NCBI GenBank assembly: GCA_947846985.1
Contig: CANTUZ010000004.1
Coordinates: forward strand, 56,831,672 to 56,895,671
DNA from: Fratercula arctica
Taxonomy: Eukaryota; Chordata; Aves; Charadriiformes; Alcidae
Direction of reading: 5' to 3'
Length of the DNA: 64,000 nt
Below the pieces are notes generated by a model. The model was given only the letters and a program-made list of their open reading frames with translations. It ran no database searches and was not told the DNA's origin. This document shows, in pieces, positions 23,610 to 36,342 of the stretch. The stretch's first letter is position 1. Each line of letters opens with the position of its first letter. The translations under genes were made by a program, and so were the position numbers.

Positions 23610-23667
23610 GTATACACAATTTCTCAAGTGAATTCTATGATTCTGTGTATACACAATTTCTCAAGTG
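23610..23667. repeat. 21-bp perfect direct repeat flanking two CR1-like octamers
   Basis: A 21-base sequence beginning GTATACAC and ending CTCAAGTG occurs at 23610-23630 and identically at 23647-23667. The 16-base spacer AATTCTATGATTCTGT, read with its neighbours, contains ATTCTATG followed by ATTCTGTG, the octamer that ends avian CR1 elements. It could be a CR1 tail-only insertion with a target duplication, or slippage. Confidence 0.85.
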
Positions 23668-23702
23668 CCTCATAAGAAAGGAATATTCAATTTCTTTGCT
23701 AT

Positions 23703-23724
23703 TTAATCAAATATATTTGATTAA
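23703..23724. repeat. 22-bp perfect palindrome
   Basis: TTAATCAAATA followed directly by its exact reverse complement. There is no loop. All 11 base pairs match. It lies 35 bp after the direct-repeat structure at 23610-23667. Confidence 0.9.
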
Positions 23725-26071
23725 CACTGTTTGTATTGCTTACAAAGAACTTGGAAAAACAGCATTGTTGCCAGTGTGAAATACTGAGTTTCTTTGAAAT
23801 TGTAAACTTCTGGCCTAGTCTGACCTTCTTTTCACATGAAATTTACCTTGCATGGATCTTACGTACCCTCCTTTGGGTAGGGAAATAGCACGTGCTTTAA
23901 AACATGTTGGCTAGCACAGTTTTGACTTTTATAAGTTAATATGAATACTGATCATAGTAAAACATAAACTGTTAACACGTGGAATATGAAGTAACTCTAT
24001 CTTTTCTAGGCAGGGATCTAAGTACCCCAAATATTTTAAAATGTTCATAGTAATTCATTTTATTCTACCTAATTCTGGCTTCCTTCTTGCCTTCCTCAAA
24101 TATTGCTGTCAGGTAGGCAAGTCTCTGGCACCAAATGCCATTGGAAGCTTGTTCAGATATGGAGAAGTTACTACAGGGTAATTCTTTGGCCTATAGATAA
24201 GGACAGAACTGATTAAACCTAATAGGTTTCCTAAGCATATTTCTTACCATCTAAGTAGGAAAAAAGTGACCCTCTACAAAGACAGAGCTGGAAATATTTA
24301 GAGTCAACAGCAAGTCCAAAATGTATGAGTTAGGGCTTGCCAGAGCCAGAGCAATACATGGTGCAGGAGGTTGGGCACTGTTTGAGAAAGAAAGTCAGAA
24401 AAAGCAGAATCAAGTGACTGAACAGCAGGAAGCAATGATGAACGTAGCCTCGAGTGGAGCTGGCTAACAAAGTTTCTTTAGGGACTGGTGGTGGAGAATG
24501 GGACCTGGATTTCTGCCCAAGATTGTGGCTCTGGCTGTTGATTTCCAATATGTTCTGAGAAACAGGACATTGCAAGGGCCTGGGTATTAATTACATAGAC
24601 CAAAAAGAAGAAATAATAGCAAAGAGATGGAGCTTTGTCTTAACGAGGCAAAGAATAGGATGAAAGGGATAAAACACTGCTTTGTGGCCAATGCCACAGT
24701 AATGAGTTTGCTGTAGAATAAAAGGAAAGTGGGAATCTATAGCTTCTACTCAACAAAAGCCTCTCAAAAGACAATTCCATCCTCATTACAGTTTCAACAA
24801 AACAGTAACTTTCACTGCCTGTCCAGATAGAGAAAATCAAGCACTACAAAAGGCTTGTGTGTAGCAGGCGAAATGGCATCTAACCACATCCTGGGGTCAC
24901 ACTTAGGAAGAAATTAAAGTACTTCATCTAAAAGCTCATGGCCTTGCATCAGATTGGATAGATATGGTGGAAAATTGGTATCTTTCTTGTACCTGCTCCC
25001 TGCAGAGCAGATCCAGGGAAGAATCCTGACTTCTGGGTGATAACAGAATCAGGCAAGAGGTGGTGCCATTGTATCCACCTTCCCGAGTGTATTTTTTCTC
25101 TGTGCAGACACTCTTCATCTCTGAGGAAATGTTAGGTTGTTGGATTTTTTTATAAGGGCTGAAACAAAACAACTGCCTCAGGATAGTTTGTTCTTTGTCT
25201 TAATTTTTAACTCAGCCTCTTTAACTCAAGCCAATACCTTGAGGAGGACTGCTCTCTTGGTATTCTGAGTGAAATTGCGCGAATGCCGTCTGACAGTCTC
25301 TCTTGGTGAACTAGTAGTTGGAGTGTAAATAAACTCAGTTACCTTAAGAAAAATCCTGATATTCTGCATCAGTTTCCTATTCCAGTGGAGAAGAGGGATG
25401 CATATGCAACACTTTGCACACAAAACCTTCTCTCTCAGAGGACTAAAAGAAGGTTCGCAACTTCCACCAGCTTTTGGATGTCACATCTCTTATTGACCAT
25501 CATTGCTCACTATGTGCCTTCCTTCATATCTGGTCCTTAAAGGCATGGATGTTCACCTTCTTGGTGACACTGGTCATGCCCTGAGAGCTACCAATATTGA
25601 CCTTAGAAGCCACATGTTCATCATGGGATGAAATCTGCTGCCCTTGATGACAAAGAGTCCAGTATCCTTGCCTTTTGTTGAACAAGTCAAAGAATGTTAA
25701 TAGAAAGATCTTTTCCTAAAATCCTACAACACAGAATTTCTCCCATGACATTTTGGGAACTACTGTAATTTTCATGAAGACTGTAAGCGTAACAAAGACC
25801 TAACTGGGCTTTCCCAGCAGGCTTGAAAATAGACATGCTGGGCGCAAGTTAAGATTTTGTTTTATTCTAGGATTAAACTGAAAGACATTTCTTAAGACAG
25901 AAATTGGGAAAGTAGTGTGGAAGAGCAACATTTACATATTGGACATCGGAATTATGGCATTGTTATTGTAAGTTTGTCATACAGGAGACAGAGTTGACAT
26001 CTATTCTCTTCCATTTGTACCGAGAAATCATTGCCTGGAACAATGTGTCCATTAAAAAAAAAAAAAAGTTG

Positions 26072-26365
26072 ATAGCCCAAAAAAGAGCAATAAAATTATC
26101 AGATAATCAATCAACATGGCCTGTGAACGTGTTCAAAGAATTTAGTTTGTACAGATTAGAAAAAGCAGGGTAACCATGGGACAAGATAGCAGTCTTCAGA
26201 TAAGTGAAAAGTTACTGCAAAGAGAGAACAACTGCCTGCTATACCTGTTGAGTAATCTGGCAGCAAAGAAGATTTAAATTGAACACAAGAAATAAAACTG
26301 AAGAGGTGGCTAAGAGACTCCCCTTCAGTGGGAAGATATAAAAGCAGGCCACGCACAATTTGTTT
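26072..26365 (+). mobile_element. Ancient CR1 fossil fragment
   Basis: AAAAGAGCAATAAAATTATC, ACATGGCCTGTGAACG, GAATTTAGTTTGTACAGATT and GACAAGATAGCAGTCTTCAG with AAGTTACTGCAAAGAGA follow, in order, an old amniote CR1 C-terminal coding region (RATKMI, SLFRLEKR, DMIAVFKY-type segments). The end TATAAAAGCAGGCCACGCAC resembles the segment before the 3' UTR. All frames are broken, and an A14 run lies just upstream (26054-26067). Confidence 0.65.
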
Positions 26366-29300
26366 AGTCTGGTCAAAGTGTAACCTTAAGCCTGTTTCTG
26401 AGGAGGGAGTAGGTGGCCACTTGAGGTCCCTTTTTGCTGGCAGGTTTATGAGTCATAGTGGCAGCTGGAGGACAGAATTAACGGGCACCTGCCAAAATTA
26501 CCTCCGGGAAGTGCTTTTCTTATCAATCATCTAGAAATATTATTGCCCTTGTGTCACATCGGTGTGGTGTTTTCTTTCTGTCACTGACTCAGACTCCATG
26601 ATTGCTCTTATAAAAGTGGATTCTTGGAAGACAACTGTGTCATAATTCCAGGAATCCAAAGGAAGGTCCTGTTTTAAGTTCCATAAAGGCTTATAACTTG
26701 TTTAAATCCAGCTTTTGAACCAGCAGAGGAAGGCCTCTCACAGGTGTTATTCCTTCCTCTTGTCAGGAGAGGAAGCACAAGAAGAACAGGACTAATGGGC
26801 GTTCAAGAGTAAAAGCAAACAAACTAATATTTATTACCACCAGCTTAGGAGGAGGCAGTGTCCCAGGCCCAGATCTGGCAGGCTAATGTTTTGCATTCAC
26901 AGGTAGGTGCTTCTGATGAGAAATCTGCAGTGTAATTAGAAATATGGAGTCTCCTGGTTTGCATCCAGGCATTTGGATAACACCGATCACCATAATATTA
27001 AGCCATAGCTGACTATGGTGATGCACTTACACCAACAGGTCATTTCTTACCAATTGCTTTCTTACCAATGTGCTCCCATTGCACATCTCTGCACAGCTTT
27101 ATAAAGAAAATAGCATTTTGCAGGCCTCCTAAGCTGATATGCCTTTTATACACACGTCTGTATACCCATATATATTTCTGTAACTGCTACTGCATATATG
27201 TGGAATGTTAGGCAAGGTATATAAGAAGAGATAAGGTTTTATTAGGCCAGCCATTATAATTTGTAGAAATTCTTCTCATAGGCAGTAAATTCTTTCAGGC
27301 TCACAAGCCCTCAGCTGGTTCTGAGGAATTAGGACTTTTTCCTTCAGGTATAACACAGAAATTCAGAAGTATCTTTAGGCCTATTAAATTAGTCACCATT
27401 TTGTAAGGCGATGCCAAGGCAGTATTTTAAAGGCATTTTTTTTTTGCTTTCCCAGCTAGTGGTTTTCTTTATCTGAAGGTTATTCAGACTGATAATGTAT
27501 GCTTGACCTTTGGTTTGGGAAGGGAGAAAATAGGCCCAACACTTCCATCTGCATTTGTCCCTCCATTAGCATTCCCATTCTTTATAAATCACTCACAGGC
27601 CTAATGCTGCCCTAACTGTTGAGAAAAGGCAGGCTGGAGAAATCAGCGGGTGATCAAGGAAGCACTTAAAGGTGATGGGCTGCTGCTTCAAAAAAGCACT
27701 TGCATAAATAAATCTGTAGCACAGGGCAGAAGGGAAATCAAGCTGGAAATCTGGCTGACTGCCTGCAGTCCCCAGGCCCACGGCAGTGTTGCTGCTAAGT
27801 GAGAACAGGCAGAAACAATTGTATGTTTTTGTCTTCCTCTCTTCCCTTTGGACACGCAACGGGAAGCCAATGAGTCCATTCAATAGGAAAGTGGTGAACA
27901 CTGGCAGCAAGGGGCGCTCCTTTCTCCCAGAAGATCCCAAATACTGCAAGGTCAGTCCAAAGCTTAACTCCCCCTCTAGCCCTGCCGATGTCAGATGAGC
28001 TCTGATCTCCCTGGTTTTCCTCCCACGAAGTCACTGCTCAGCCTCTGGCATGTAAAGCACTTTGCAGGAAGATCGTTTCAACATAGTTTTTGTATTCCTT
28101 ACAAAGCTGGGTGGTTCAGACATTAGGACCATCCGTTGAGGCCTGCTTGAAGGCATCAACCCTTCCCAGCAGGCAGAAGCGACAGATGGAGTCAAGGGCT
28201 CTTGGAACCGCTACATATGGAGAGAAAATCTCTAAAGAAGATGCAAACGATATGGGGAATAAGATATGATTAGGCACAATTTAAGTATAGATGACAACAA
28301 AAACTATTATTAAAACAAAAGCTATCTGAAGGGAGACGGGTGTGTGGAAGAGTAGTAGGAAGAACAAGGTGCAAAGGATCAAGGGAAAAAAGATTAGGAT
28401 GGCTATCCAAGCCGGCACCATGCTAGAAGAAAATGGGTACAATATAGGCAATATTTACATTTAAGTAAAAACAGAAAGTAAAAAAAATTCAGAAAATCTG
28501 GACTGGAAGAAAGTAAGTCAGATTTGGAGAGCACCAGGCCATCACCAAATTAATTATACAGGCAAGGGAGCTGCTGTAAGCATGCCATCAATTAGACCTG
28601 GCATTGATATCGCACAGAACATAATCACAGGGCAGGATTTCAGTTCTCTAACTTCCTAAAATATTTCCTTCAGGCTGTACACGATGCTGTATTTAAAGAA
28701 GAAAAAGAGCAGGTTTTCTTTCTTTCCTTTTTTTTTTTTTTTCCCCTTTCCTGTGCTTTGAAGTAAGGTAAAATCACTTCATTTAGTTTCTCTCCCATGG
28801 CTCCCTTCTGGATGGCTTTTAAAAGATACTTTCAAAAGTACTGAGATTTAATGATCTGACACTGTTCCCACTGAAGTCACTGTTGAAATTCCCATTGACT
28901 TCAAGTTCTAAACAAGCTAATGAATAGGGTGAAAAATAAGTACAAGATATGTGAAAGTAAAGCTATAACCAATGGGGATTTTCACTTCAGTTCCAGTAGA
29001 ACAAGGTTTTAAATGAAAATAGACATCAGGATTCCCATTTCCTAGATGACTGCCTGGACACTTAGACTCCTGGTCATTCTGGATGTCAGCACTGTGACTT
29101 ATTTCCTCTCTTTCAATCAAGGAAATAGGGAAGAAAATTTCTTGATTTCAGTTCAGGAGAGAATGGGACTTTTTTGCAATGTTGTGATATCAAAAAATTG
29201 CCAGGATGAGCAAACCACCTCCACTAGCTCATACTTTATGCTTTGGTCTGCTTTTATGTTGTCCTGGCAGAGGCGGGCACACCTTTGTGGGGCAGAACAT

Positions 29301-30827
29301 ACATTGTCTAAGGCCTCTGATTAAAATAATACTTCGTCCCTCAGCACCTTTCATACTGACTGATAAGTTTCCTTCCCTGCTGTTATCGTGCCATGACCTG
29401 CATGCACAACACTGAGAGCAATAAACGTGAGATATGTTAAAACAAAAACAAAAACAAAAACAAAAACAAAAAAAAGGAATCAAAATCCAGAAAATTTCTC
29501 AGAGTTCTGGATTTCTAATTTTCAAAATAAGTGAGGCATCTCACTCCAAGAACAGAGGAAACAAATCTTACAGGCATATTTGATATTCCCTCGTTTCTTA
29601 GTCCATGTTAAAACCTCTTGATCAATGCCCTCTCTTTCAGTCGGATGTCTAATTTAAGAGTTCTTATGGTGGATTGTGTGGACAGATTTTGTATCTGTGA
29701 TGAGACACCTGCCCCCACTTTCCAAATGAGTTTTCTCTAATTACCCACACGCAGAGAGCAAGTTTGGGGCTCATATGGGCCATCGCATAAAGACATTTAA
29801 AGATACAAGATAAAAGTAATCACCTTTTAGTAATGATTATTACCTTTCAAATGCTTAATGACATGAGTTAGATTCTGCATCTTTGCTCTTTTAGCTACTC
29901 AGGTCAACCTGACTAAGAAAATAATACATTATTCTTCATTAAAAATTTCATCTGTCTGCTGTGAACCATGAATTAGGGAAGAGGAAGACAGCCTTCCTCT
30001 ATCATGGAAGCCCATGGTGTGTCAAGAAAAGAAACTGCCTGAAAACATGCAACAGCATGAAACTAAACGAGACTGGATGATTTTTTTAAATACATGCAAC
30101 GTACCATAAAAAGTCAATAGTGAATAGGCTTAATAAATAGTTGCAGAATTCACACCATTGTCTCATTAGGGCATCTGTTGGTACTTACCAGCTCACAATG
30201 GCTCTGTTAATGCAAACTGTGATTTCTTTCATTATTACCTTTCCAAATAATAGATACTGCTCTTAATAGGAATATCACTGAAATGAAAAACCAATGGTAA
30301 GTGGAGATTTTACAGTGTTATGGTGCTAAAGCAGTGTCAACACCAATTTAAAAGTGTTTCCATTTAAAAATTAATGAATACGGACAAACACTGGAAAGCA
30401 ACATAAATGCTGTGCTGGTCAAGCAATGTCCAGTTTTCTTAATTGGCTTCAGGCCTGATTCAAATACTCTCTAATTTAATGGGAGTCCTTCCATTCACTT
30501 CACTGCATCGTACCTCTGGTCCTCAATGCTCCAGTGGTATGTGCCTAGGAAATATATTAGATTAGTGATAAAAGTTGTCATGTATCCAAGGGGTCATTTA
30601 CTTCTCTCTCATGTAAAGAGAGTGATTTTCTGAACATGAGTAGACTGGCCTTGTGAATATTAAAAATGATCATTATACGCTCCATAATTTATCACTCAAA
30701 TTGCAGCTTCAGCTATATTGGGTATGTTCAAGTATCCTAGCAGGCTGTGTGATTAAGTGCTCAGTAAGTTAACTAAGAGCCTGGCTTCTCATTTCCTCCC
30801 ATCTAGAGCGATCATTTACATTTGTCA
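26366..30827. other. Unassigned non-coding interval
   Basis: No gene is recognised. It includes a 14-bp tandem duplication near 27045-27072 (TTTCTTACCAAT repeated), a T15 run (28728-28742), a fragment with the motif CCCATTGACTTCAAG (about 28888) and the A-rich tail at 29439-29475. Open frames of up to 118 codons (27593-27949 minus) show no family features. Confidence 0.5.
29420..29475 (+). repeat. AATAAA followed by (AAAAAC)n tail
   Basis: AATAAA at 29420-29425 is followed 13 bp later by an A-rich run of about 37 bases with regular AAAAAC units and a final A8. The arrangement resembles the 3' end of a retrotransposed transcript, but I do not recognise the body upstream and saw no target duplication. 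Confidence 0.6.
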
Positions 30828-30970
30828 GATTTATTACTTATTTCTATAATATTTGCAATGTCATAGCACCTAGGAGTCTGAAGTTATGTACCTGGACCTA
30901 AGCTACTTAATAGTTCATAGGCACAGAACAAAAATAATTGATCCTTACCTTAAGAATCTTATAGTCCAGG
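30828..30970 (+). mobile_element. MIR-like amniote SINE fragment
   Basis: ATTACTTATTTCTATAATAT, CATAGCACCTAGGAGTCT, GGCACAGAACAAAAATAATT, GATCCTTACCTTAAGAAT and CTTATAGTCCAGG follow the order of an old amniote MIR-related SINE common in turtles and birds (a segment reading like GTAGTGCCTAGAGGC ... CACAGAACA ... AGAGCTTACAATC). It is strongly diverged and I do not assign a subfamily name. Confidence 0.6.
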
Positions 30971-33900
30971 AAGAAGAAGAAGTGAGCCCATGGTTGGGTA
31001 CAGCACGTTCAGGAGTGTGTCACTGGCTGGTATAACAGGCAGTAGCATCAGTGCTCCAGCGATATACCCATTTACCAAATCGCTGGTTTGTTTTAATGTT
31101 GTTGACATCTGGGCAAAGGTGCTTTTCAAGGAGGGTTTGAAGGGGAAGAGTGAAGGACCTTTAGGTTGTGTGCAGGGAACACCTCCCACGGCTGAGAATG
31201 ACAGCTCTGGTTTGAAAGCCTACCAAGTAGTGGATTGCAGGCCGGCAGCTGGGGTGATCAGAGCGCGGAGCAAGCCTTCCTGCACTGAATGAGTGATGAC
31301 AGGTTAAACTCTAAACCATTTGAGATCCTCAGGTGAATGACACCATATGAATACAAATAATCCTGAAAAGGCAAATGCTGAATATAAAGCTGGTGATGGT
31401 GCTTCTGGAGCAGGCAGGCACCACAGCTCCCACTGATCCAAGTCTGGTCAGCTTGTTTGTCCCGTGCAAGTGTTTCCTCTCCTGTCCTACTTCTTGTTAC
31501 CTTTAAAAATTAGAAAATGAAATAGATGTCCTATAGTGAATAAATTATTTTTGTAAGAAAGTTTACTGTCTCCTGAACAGTAATGACAGTTATTGCTTTT
31601 TTTTCCATTTGAACCTGTCTTGATTTTATTTCTCTGGTGTTAATTTGATCACTAAAATGTAGGCTACTGGGAATGTGAACTAAAACCAGTAATGTACCTT
31701 GAACTTAAGTATATCTTTTGTTTTCAACAATAGTTTTTATTTGTGACCAGGAAGGGAAAAATGCAGCTTACAAGTCCCAGTAGGAGCCCTATCCTGCACA
31801 ACGTGTGTGAAAATCACTGATTATGTATTTCAGGAGTTCCTGTGCAATACTTGACAATTTTGACCTCTGTAATCCTCAGGAAACCACATTTTACATAGCT
31901 CTACACCACACATACTCACAGGACCAAATTGTTCCAGATAACCCCCTTCCCAATCCAGTAAACTTTGCACCGTACCTTCTCTGTACCTTAGGCCAAACCT
32001 AAAACAAATTGCTCTCAGCCTTATGGGAAAGAAACCTTACTCATGGTTACTCACTCTATAAATAGCCCATTAACTCCAAGGCAAGGGTCTAACATAGATG
32101 TATGCAGCCATTATTATGCTTTTGATATCATAATTAATGTGCCTGCTATGTAAGCAAATGTGCAGAAAAATGTGTGGGCGTATTTGCAGAAATCCTGTCC
32201 CTTCCTAAATGAATGTGAATCTTACGGAAGATTTTAGAAGAAACAGGTCTCTTATTATTCCTTATGCTGATCACCACCAGTTATATTGGTGACAGTTTGC
32301 CACCCTGCTAGTTGCTCTGGAAAGGCAGCACTGATAGATAGTCCCTCTATTACCAACAACATCACAGCTCTGGTGTGGCTTTAAATGTACTTAGCCATAA
32401 TTTCCATCTCCTGGTAAGATCCTGGGTGCAAGATAAAAGGAATTAAGTGTTTAATGAGGTTAAGAGAATGATGCACTTGACAGAACTTCAAGTATCAAGC
32501 TTTGAGCTGTATACAGAGGGCCTAGTCCTGAGAGACAGTATAGATCTGTAATTGGCTAATGACTTAGTGGAAATGGTGGGTGCTTGACTTCTTCCATAGC
32601 CTCCTCTTGGAGTTGTCCCCTGGAAAGCACCAGCTTGGCGGGGCTGAGAGGGCAAACAGTTTGTGTAAACCATTACCTACGCAAACTTGTTATTTTGGCT
32701 GACAATAAGGGACAGTGGGAAGAAAATAATTAGACTAACCATGCTGAGTGTCCTCATCAAAGAGAAAAAAAAATCAAACTTAAAGATATGAAGGTTTGGG
32801 TTTTTTAAGTTGTAACCTTCAGACTAACAGAAAGAGAGGCAATGCGAAAGCAGAGATTTGTGTCAGACTGGAAGTCCTCATTATCAACCCTCTATCTTGA
32901 GACGGAAAAAACCATCCCCACAACCTGATTCTTCACAGTAAACTCTGATTGCTAATTATTTGCTAAATTTCCTGCTGATGTTCCCTGAGTGAAGTCAGGC
33001 TTGATGAAAGTTTCTGATGCTTGTCTTGTCAGCAGGAGAACAGAAAAAGTGGGCCAGCTTAGTTCAGAAAGGATGCTCACTGCTCATCACTTACGTTTCC
33101 ACTGATCATGCCTTAACACTCGTCTGCCACCAGCTCACAGCATCCCATCCACCTTCCTTCTTCATGGCCATTTGAAGTACGGCTGCTCAGCCTCTCCAAA
33201 AATGTATAGCAATAAAAAAACTCCAAAGAAAACAAAACCTAATATCATGTCACCTGCCTTCTACAGTCTCAAGAAGAGAGGAGAATTTGCACATCAGAAA
33301 ATTATTGTGACAGGTATCAGTACAGTGACTTTTACATTTCACCACCATGCCTATCACCACTCCTTGCACTCATTAACAAAACTAAAAGTAGTAAATTATC
33401 CCTGTCTGGTTACATCTTTGGTACTCATGTGTTTCCCAGCACAATGTTACCTGAGGAACTGCCAGGGCTGTATTTCCAATACTTCTGTAAAAGCATGATA
33501 TACCTATAGAGAGAGAGGCCTGTGGTATCAGAGAGGTCAGTTTTTCAATGACATTGAGTAATAACTGCAAAATTATGTAGGAGGAAAATTGAAGAGGAGG
33601 AGCAGGGACTGGAATCTGGGTTGTCTGTGCGATGGGGAGGACTCTACAGTCTAAGTACAGTCATAATCACACCTGGTCTCCTCTTCCCTCCTGATGAATA
33701 TTATTCTGTGTCATGTGGAAGGGTTTTAATGGGAGGAAATCAGGGGACATTTATTGTCCTCTTCTCATTTTATGTCAATTACCATAACTAGGTGATAGTC
33801 TTATGATAATCCCTTCTTGGGAAAAAGAAGAATCAGTATCAATATCTCAAAACCCTGTAAATGTTTTAACTGCAGGTGCAAGGGGGCTACCTTCTGCTAT

Positions 33901-36051
33901 GCTGGTCATTTTTTAGAGAAAAGACTTGCCTCCCTCCATTATTGGCTTAAACTTTTGGCACTGCAGCAGTTACCACTGCAACAGCTGTGGCCCTTAGAGC
34001 TCTAGTCCTAAGGTTTTGCCCAAGGTTATAAGTAGCCGAGCTGATAACTGGACAAAGATGGTGTAAGTCCCACTGAAGCAATGAAGATTTATCCCCAAGA
34101 CCAGAATTATTCCGTAGTTTATTTCAGAATTACAGCTGAGAGGAGATTTCTGCTCCCAGGCAGCAATCTTCGTGGTTACCATTGAGAATGTACAAATCAG
34201 GAAAGCCTTAGGGTGTTTGATCCTGTTTCCTTCTTGCCTCACTTTTGGGACCAAGCAAGTTATCCAACAGCCCAGCCAATGAATATGTGATGCCATCCAG
34301 TGCCCATTCCGGAGTGCATTGTTACTAAGAGTAATCCAGTGACCCACAGCCTAAAGCTGAATGAAACCCACCATCTTTCTAATCCAAATAATATTGTTTT
34401 TTCATTGTATCTGAGCAACAGTCAGATATTTCGTTCTATTATCCAGATAAATATGAAAAGCATATAGAAAACATGTGAAAGGAAGAAAACTTGTGAGTTT
34501 GTAAGGAACTCCTTATGGATATCTGAAAGCTTCCAAAAATCTTATCCCACCCCTGTAGTTTTTTATGCCAGTAAGGTTAGGCAAGACAGATAAAACAAGC
34601 AACAGAAATTTATATCACCCAGAAAGTGTTGAGCTACTGAGAAGTGATGACACAGTGAATTAATAACTTAGTTTGTTATACTTTTTCCTTATGACTTTGC
34701 ATTAGAGGGTCTAGCTGTATAGATCCAATTTATTCTGATCACATAATCTTCAGTGCATTAGGTTTAACGGGCCTACTTCAAATGAGATTAAAAGAAGTCA
34801 CATTTACTATAAAAAAGTATTCTGTGATGATTAAAAATACCTAACTAACTTTTCTTTTTCTTAAATTTTATGTCTAAAATTTCTTCTGGTGTGAGGTTTT
34901 TTCCCCAGTTATATTAATTTGGGGGTTCTTATAATACTATGTTTTCTTTAAAAGAAAAATATCACCTATTTTGACCCTTCTGAAGTATTCTGAATTCACT
35001 CCCCTTCAGTGACAGTGCTCACTTATGGGGTATTAGATTAACTCCAAGTACCATACCATGAAGTGAAAATGTGTAATTTTGAAGTAAAAATGTTCACTAT
35101 ATAAATATTAGGGGCAAGAGAATTAGGAGTGCAGGTAAACAAATAAACAATGAAAACTTCATAACAAAACTATCTTACGATGGCCTGGGTCCTGTGGTAT
35201 GTCAAACTGTAACCTCTTGGCAAACTCTGATTCCTTCAGTCCTGCGTGCATCTCATTGATCTCTGTTTTGGAGGCATTGGAAGGTTACAGAGATGATTTC
35301 TAATGTTTAGCTCCGCATGAGGCAGATGATACTTAAATTTATGATTAAAGACCTTTCCTCTGGAAAGATTTCCTTGAAAACTTGAAGGAAGAAAGTGCTG
35401 CAACTTTGAGGAGGAGAGAAAAAAAGAAAGGAAATCAGTTATTTTAGGAGTTATTTTATATTAGGAGTTTGCTTAAAAAATGCAGGCTTTCACTGTCATG
35501 TGAATAAACCTGTTCAGAGACAGGTTTTGTCTTTAAGCTGCTTTCTGCAGCAAGATGCTCTAAGGCATGACAGAGGTCTTTGGCAAAGAAAGAGCATTAT
35601 TGTGATCTCGCTGTGTATCAGGTATTGCATTCTTGAAAATGACAATTGTGAATTGGTGTGAAATACTGTAGATGAGCAGTCAGGCTCAATGTTTCCTGGG
35701 CCCTTATGGAAATCCCATTAAAGCCACTGCTGAAAAAAGCCCGTTTACAACATCACATGTTACAGTGCAGCCGTACCTAAAGACTTGCAGCATGGTGCCT
35801 GGGATAATCACGCATGCTTGAGAGACTGACAGTAGTTTTTCAGATCCTCAAAACACATGCATTTTTTAGTTAAGATCAAGAAAAACAGTAACACCTCTTC
35901 TCACCAAAACCTGCTCATACCCTTATGTGCTCTGTTGGTCATTCCTGTAGAGAAAAGCTTTTTCTCTCATATGCACCAAAGCCAAAATGTTGAGTGTGTG
36001 TCCCTCCACACTGTCCAGAAAGTATTGAAAGGAGAATAAATATTTAACTCA
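30971..36051. other. Unassigned AT-rich non-coding DNA
   Basis: No gene is recognised in about 5 kb. Weak MIR-like strings occur near 33595-33645 and 34015-34055 (TTTTGCCCAAGGTTATAAGT), below a level I would annotate separately. Open frames of up to 117 codons (33994-34347 minus) have no recognisable features. Confidence 0.5.
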
Positions 36052-36342
36052 CTTTTCCTCCCTCCCTTCCTTCCTTCCTTCCTTCCTCCCTTCCTCCCTT
36101 CCTCCCTTCCTTCCTCCCTTCCTCCCTTCCTCCCTCCCTCCCTCCCTCCCTCCCCTCCTCCCTTCCTTCCTTCCTTCCTCCCTCCCTTCCTCCCTCCCTT
36201 CCTCCCTCCCTTCCTCCCTCCCTTCCTCCCTTCCTCCCTCCCTTCCTCCCTTCCTCCCTCCCTCCCTCCCTCCCTTCCTTCCTTCCTTCCTTCCTTCCTT
36301 CCTTCCTTCCTTCCTTCCTTCCTTCCTTCCTTCCTTCCCTCT
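36052..36342. repeat. 291-base uninterrupted pyrimidine tract, (CCTT)n/(CCTCCCTT)n
   Basis: Every base from 36052 to 36342 on the plus strand is C or T. The 5' part is a patchwork of CCTCCCTTC-type units, and the last 70 bases are nearly pure (CCTT)n. The complementary strand is all purine, giving an artefactual Gly/Arg/Glu/Lys repeat frame (36044-36391 minus). Tracts of this kind can form intramolecular triplexes and are unstable in length. Confidence 0.98.

Larger units (their letters stand above)
21140..26071. other. Unassigned AT-rich non-coding DNA
   Basis: No gene is recognised in about 4.9 kb. Points of structure are a 21-bp direct repeat (23610-23630 and 23647-23667) and a 22-bp perfect palindrome (23703-23724). 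All open frames are under 90 codons. Confidence 0.55.
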
